64,000 nucleotides of DNA from Azospirillum sp. TSH58 (lineage in GTDB: Bacteria; Pseudomonadota; Alphaproteobacteria; Azospirillales; Azospirillaceae). Position numbers and translations under genes: made by a program. Below, in pieces: positions 60,728 to 64,000 of this stretch. Every line of letters starts with the position of its first letter. Within the stretch, counting starts at the first letter, position 1. Under the pieces are notes generated by a model that ran no database searches, was not told the origin of the DNA, and worked only from the letters and a program-made list of their open reading frames with translations. Location of the stretch: contig NZ_CP022369.1 in the NCBI RefSeq assembly GCF_003119115.1, forward strand, positions 434,001 to 498,000, given 5' to 3'.

Positions 60728-61855
60728 TCACGCGGCGGTCGCCGTGTGGCGGAATCGCTGGATGCGGAAGGCGTCGATGGGCAGGTCGCTCGCCCCCTTG
60801 GTGATCAGGTCGGCGGTGATCCGCCCGACGATGGGGCCGAGCTGGAACCCGTGGGCGGAGAAGCCGAAGGCGTGGAACACTCCCTCCTCCGTGCCGCTGG
60901 GGCCGATCACCGGGATGTCGTCGGGCATCCGCGCCTCGATCCCCGCCCAGGCGCGGACGATGGTGGCGCTGCGCATGATCGGGAACAGGTCCCACACCGT
61001 GCGGGCGTTGGTGGTGACGTTGGCGAAGTCCAGATCCGTCCGGTTCTCGTCGCGGTAGGCGCGGCCCAGCAGCCCGCCGCCGATCAGCACGGTCCCGTTT
61101 GGAAACTGCTTGAAGGACAGGGTGCGGCCCGTCGCCCCGACCACCGGCTTCAGGAAGGGCGGCACGCGGGCGGTGATCATCAGCATGGGCGCGATGACCT
61201 CCAGCGGCACCGGCTCGCCGAGCTGGGCGGCCAGCCGGTCGGCCCAGGCCCCGGCGCAGTTGACCAGCACCGGCGCCTCGTGCGCCACCCCGTCCGCCGT
61301 CTCCACCCGCCAGTTGCGGCCCGAGCGGGCGACCCGAGCCACCGCCGCCCCCTCGTGGAAGCGGGCGCCCAGGCTTTCCGCCTTGCGCTTGAAGGCGAAG
61401 GTGGTGCGGTAGGGGATGGCCGCCCCGTCGCGGCGCGACACCAGGGCGCCGAGGCAATGCTCCGCGATGGACGGGACGAGGCGGCGCAGCTCCGCCTGAT
61501 CCACCACCTCCTCGTGCGTGAAGCCGAGCGCTGTGAGCTGGGCCGCCCGCTCCCGGCAGGAGTCCAGCTCCGCCTCGGTCTCCGCGACCTTGACCTGGCC
61601 GTGGCTTTCGAAGCCGCAATCGTCGTCCACGAGGTCGCGGATGCCGTGCCACAGCGCCATCGAGGCGACGGACAGCGGCACCTCCGCGGCATGGCGGCCG
61701 AGCTGGCGCACCCCGCCGGCGTTCACGCCGGAGGCGTGGCGGCCGATGTGGTCCTTTTCCAGCACCAGCGCCCGGACCCCGCGCATGGCGAGGTGCAGCG
61801 CGGTGGAGCAGCCGTGCAGGCCGCCCCCGACGATGATGACGTCCGGCTCCGACAT
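60728..61855 (-). CDS. FAD-dependent amine/amino-acid oxidase, HcnC/OoxB-like
   Basis: A 375-residue DAO-family flavoprotein. FAD-binding Rossmann motif VIIVGGGLHGCSTALHLAMRG at the N-terminus, then EKDHIGRHASGVNAGGVRQLGRH, and the C-terminal AWAGIEARMPDDIPVIG and AFGFSAHGFQLGPIVG. It resembles the beta subunit of opine oxidase, hydrogen cyanide synthase and D-hydroxyproline dehydrogenase. It follows the alpha subunit gene by 17 bases. Confidence 0.88.
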   Translation of the reverse strand: MSEPDVIIVGGGLHGCSTALHLAMRGVRALVLEKDHIGRHASGVNAGGVRQLGRHAAEVPLSVASMALWHGIRDLVDDDCGFESHGQVKVAETEAELDSCRERAAQLTALGFTHEEVVDQAELRRLVPSIAEHCLGALVSRRDGAAIPYRTTFAFKRKAESLGARFHEGAAVARVARSGRNWRVETADGVAHEAPVLVNCAGAWADRLAAQLGEPVPLEVIAPMLMITARVPPFLKPVVGATGRTLSFKQFPNGTVLIGGGLLGRAYRDENRTDLDFANVTTNARTVWDLFPIMRSATIVRAWAGIEARMPDDIPVIGPSGTEEGVFHAFGFSAHGFQLGPIVGRITADLITKGASDLPIDAFRIQRFRHTATAA

Positions 61856-61872
61856 GGCGTCCCCCTGCCCCG

Positions 61873-63291
61873 TCAGTGGTGCATCACGGCGGCCACCTCG
61901 TCCTCGGCCTTGGGCAGCGAGGCGAGTTCGGCCAGCGTGATCGGCTTCACCGGCGGGCGCAGCCGGTAGTAGCCGACCTCCGCCGGGGAGACGCCGCGGG
62001 CGTCGGCGATGACCTCGACCACGGTCGGGCCGCACAGCCGCCCCTGGCACGGCCCCATGCCGCAGCGCAGGAAGGACTTGGTCTGGTTCGGCCCGCTGAC
62101 GCCCAGCTTCACGGCGTCGCGCACCTGCCCCGCCGTCACCTCCTCGCAGCGGCAGACGATGGTGTCGTCGGCGGGGACGCGGAACTCCTTGCCCGGCCGG
62201 TAGAGCGCGTCGAGGAAGTCGCGTCCGCGCAGCGCCCGGTCCAGCGCCTCGCGGTGCGGGGCGGCGTCGCGGTCGCGGGTGGCGCGGTCGATGGCGCCCA
62301 GCCGGTGCAGGGCGTCCAGCGCTGTCAGCCGGCCGCGGTGCTCCGCCGCCAGAGCGCCGGCGATGCCGGCCCCGTCGCCGGCGATGGCGACTCCCGCCAC
62401 CGACGTGGCGCCCCAGCCGTCGACGTCCGGCACCCAGCAGCGCTGCGCCTCGTCCCAGGACTGGGCGCAGCCGATGGCGTTGGCGAGGTTGATGTTGGGG
62501 ATCACGCCATGGTGCAGGAGGAGCGTGTCGGCCGGAAGGCGCTGTTCGGCCCCGTCGCCCTGGCGGTAGACGACCGACTGCACCCGCCCGTCGCCCTCGG
62601 CGCGCAGGGCCGAGACGTTGCCGATCACCTTGACCTTGCGCCGGACCTCCAGCAGCAGCTTCAGCCCCTTGCCGACATAGCCGGAGCGGGCGAAGGCCGG
62701 CAGGAGCGGCATGGCCTGCCGCCAGTTCTCCCGCGGGGTGGTGTCGAGGATCGCGTCGATGCGCGCGCCGGCCCGCAGATACTGCCAGGCGAGCAGCCAG
62801 AGCAGCGGCCCGCTGCCGGCCATGACCACGTTGCCCGAGGCGACGAGGCCCGACGTCTTCAGCAGGATCTGCGCCGCCCCCGCCCCCATCACGCCGGGCA
62901 GCGTCCAGCCGGGGACCGGGAAGGGCCGCTCCAGCGCGCCGGTCGCCAGGATGACGTGCCGCGCCGGCAGGATTCGCGCCGCACCGTCGCGCGACAGGCC
63001 GATGTCGAGGCTGCGCGAGACGCTCCACACCGCGGCGCCGGGCAGGTAATCGGCGCCGCTGTCGCGGAACGGCCCGACCAGATCGGCGCCGTGCCAGTAG
63101 TCGGTCCCGAGAACGCTGGGATTCTTCACCGGCGAGCGGGTGATGGCGCGGTAGATCTGGCCGCCGGGGGCCGCCTGCTCGTCGAGCAGGACGGTGGACA
63201 GGCCGCGCCGGGCGGCCAGCGTGGCGGCGGCGAGGCCGGCCGGGCCGGCGCCGATCACCGCCAGATCGTAACGAGGCTTCAGGTCGGTCAC
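61873..63291 (-). CDS. FAD/[2Fe-2S] oxidoreductase alpha subunit, HcnB/OoxA-like
   Basis: A 472-residue protein. First dinucleotide fold LAVIGAGPAGLAAATLAARRG, PGGQIYR, ATG motif HVILATGALERPFPVPGWTLPGV, second fold GNVVMAGSGPLLWLLAWQYLRAG, AGDGAGIAGALAAEHRGRL, and a C-terminal BFD-like [2Fe-2S] domain with four Cys (VCRCEEVT; CGMGPCQGRLCG). Start GTG at 63291 overlaps the small-subunit stop (GTGA). It passes electrons between FAD and the small iron-sulphur subunit. Confidence 0.9.
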   Translation of the reverse strand: MTDLKPRYDLAVIGAGPAGLAAATLAARRGLSTVLLDEQAAPGGQIYRAITRSPVKNPSVLGTDYWHGADLVGPFRDSGADYLPGAAVWSVSRSLDIGLSRDGAARILPARHVILATGALERPFPVPGWTLPGVMGAGAAQILLKTSGLVASGNVVMAGSGPLLWLLAWQYLRAGARIDAILDTTPRENWRQAMPLLPAFARSGYVGKGLKLLLEVRRKVKVIGNVSALRAEGDGRVQSVVYRQGDGAEQRLPADTLLLHHGVIPNINLANAIGCAQSWDEAQRCWVPDVDGWGATSVAGVAIAGDGAGIAGALAAEHRGRLTALDALHRLGAIDRATRDRDAAPHREALDRALRGRDFLDALYRPGKEFRVPADDTIVCRCEEVTAGQVRDAVKLGVSGPNQTKSFLRCGMGPCQGRLCGPTVVEVIADARGVSPAEVGYYRLRPPVKPITLAELASLPKAEDEVAAVMHH

Positions 63292-63584
63292 CGGTCGATC
63301 TCCCGCTTGCCGTTCTGGGTTTCCACCCGCATGCCGGGGCGCACGCGGATCTGGCAGCCCTGCTGGTTGCCGGTGCCGTCGATGGTCACCAGACAGTCGA
63401 AGCACACGCCCATCATGCAGTAGGGGCCGCGCGGGGCGCCCGACACCGGGGTGGTCCGGCAGGCGCCGACCCCGTTGGCGATCAGGGCGGCGGCGACGCT
63501 GTCGCCGGACAGCGCCTCGGCCGGGCGGCCGTCGATGGTGAAGGAGACGCGCTCTCCGCCCGCGTCAGGCAACCGCTGGAACAT
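63288..63584 (-). CDS. [2Fe-2S] small subunit, HcnA-like
   Basis: A 98-residue Fer2_4 protein: VSFTIDGRPAEALSGDSVAAALIANG followed by the cluster-binding cysteines in GACRTTP, PYCMMGVCFDCLV and GCQIRV. It is the third subunit of HcnABC/opine-oxidase-type complexes. Start ATG follows GGAGG and overlaps the upstream oxidase gene by 20 bases; its stop overlaps the alpha-subunit start. Confidence 0.92.
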   Translation of the reverse strand: MFQRLPDAGGERVSFTIDGRPAEALSGDSVAAALIANGVGACRTTPVSGAPRGPYCMMGVCFDCLVTIDGTGNQQGCQIRVRPGMRVETQNGKREIDR

Positions 63585-64000
63585 GGAACCTCCGGGCGCT
63601 GAAGGCCGAGAATTCGTCGGGCAGGCCGCCGGCGGCGATGTGCGGCGCCAGCGCGAGCGCGTGGTTGGCGGCGAGCGTCACGCCGCTGTGGCAGGTGGCG
63701 ACGAAGGCGCCGGGCATGGTGGTGGACTGCTCGTAGATCGGGAAGCCGTCCGGGGTCAGCACGCGCAGCGCCGCCCAGGTCCGCACCACGTTCAGCTTGC
63801 CGAGCAGCGGGAAGATGCGCAGCGCGCGATCGGCGATGGTCGAGGTGATGCCGTTGCGCACCGTGGCGTCGAGCCCGGCATCCTCGAAGCTGTCGCCGAT
63901 CATCACCCCGCCCTCGTCGGTCTGGCGGATGAAGCCGACCGGAAAGTTCAGGAAGGGGGCGGTCTTCTCCGTCACGATGACGTGGCCGCGCTCCGGCCGC
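63565..64000 (-). CDS. second FAD-dependent oxidase subunit, partial at window edge
   Basis: The C-terminal 144 residues of another HcnC/DadA-like flavoprotein; the frame is open to the last base of the window (RPERGHVIVTEKTAPFL at the edge), so the N-terminal FAD fold lies outside. Visible motifs: VGFIRQTDEGGVMIGDS, VVRTWAALRVLTPDGFPIYE and FVATCHSGVTLAANHALALAPHI. It precedes the small subunit with a 20-base overlap, so it is probably the original beta partner, and the 60728-61855 gene a second one. Confidence 0.85.
   Translation of the reverse strand, partial: RPERGHVIVTEKTAPFLNFPVGFIRQTDEGGVMIGDSFEDAGLDATVRNGITSTIADRALRIFPLLGKLNVVRTWAALRVLTPDGFPIYEQSTTMPGAFVATCHSGVTLAANHALALAPHIAAGGLPDEFSAFSARRFHVPAVA

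Overview
The window is GC-rich DNA (most genes about 70% GC, strong third-position GC, long antisense shadow frames) with a gene set typical of a metabolically versatile plant-associated alphaproteobacterium. The exopolysaccharide, TRAP, LacI, sialidase-like and metal-resistance content points to Azospirillum or a close Rhodospirillales relative, perhaps on a secondary replicon. This assignment is an inference from gene content and style; no marker gene such as rRNA is present.

Left 12 kb is a mobile-element region. It has lower coding density and lower GC at the extreme left. It holds an IS6-family element (1308-2140), an IS3-family element with orfA/orfB and a -1 frameshift site (3794-5076), and a Tn5053/Tn402-like tni module on the minus strand: tniA, tniB, tniQ, a 600-bp gap where such elements keep their res site, then tniR. 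tniA is split by an IS256-family element (10446-11876) with an exact 8-bp target duplication; removing the insertion restores a 560-residue frame. The transposon's right terminus can be placed at 12163. It has cut into the gene of a four-carbon acid sugar kinase (DUF1537 family), whose N-terminal part is missing. A hemerythrin plus phasin-like fusion gene lies among these elements.

12.2-21.2 kb is a plus-strand catabolic operon: the truncated kinase, a PdxA2-type dehydrogenase, an iron-type alcohol dehydrogenase, a DapA-family aldolase, a BNR-repeat sialidase-like protein, an NitT/TauT-type ABC transporter and an SDR dehydrogenase. The transposon separates it from its native promoter. 21.2-25.5 kb is a metal-resistance divergon: a MerR-family regulator with an ACR3/BASS-like exporter on one strand, and a P1B ATPase with signal peptidase II on the other, around a classical 19-bp-spacer MerR promoter. 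Then come a MocR/EamA divergent pair and a large double-kinase, triple-receiver hybrid histidine kinase.

32.4-36.9 kb holds a LacI regulator, a DUF3604/PHP-like protein and a GntR/UTRA regulator. 36.9-48.6 kb is an exopolysaccharide locus: GH18 protein, WbaP/WcaJ-like initiating transferase, methyltransferases, Wzy-like polymerase, WecG-like transferase, Wza, a Wzc that lacks the kinase P-loop, and a Wzx-like flippase. It ends in a Phd/VapC toxin-antitoxin pair with a 14-bp inverted-repeat operator. 49.4-58.1 kb is a LacI-controlled glycoside operon (GH2, TRAP transporter, GH31) with three tandem perfect or near-perfect hairpins between dctQ and dctM. 58.1-59.0 kb is a TerC-family gene preceded by a compact three-way-junction RNA element. 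59.1-64.0 kb (minus strand, running off the right edge) is an HcnABC/opine-oxidase-like flavoenzyme operon with two FAD subunits, two RidA proteins and an amino-acid binding protein.

The most notable leads are the structured RNA before terC, the nested transposon history at 5-13 kb including a TniQ with a degenerate GNAT-like tail, the triple hairpin inside the TRAP operon, and the orphaned sialidase/PdxA2 pathway.
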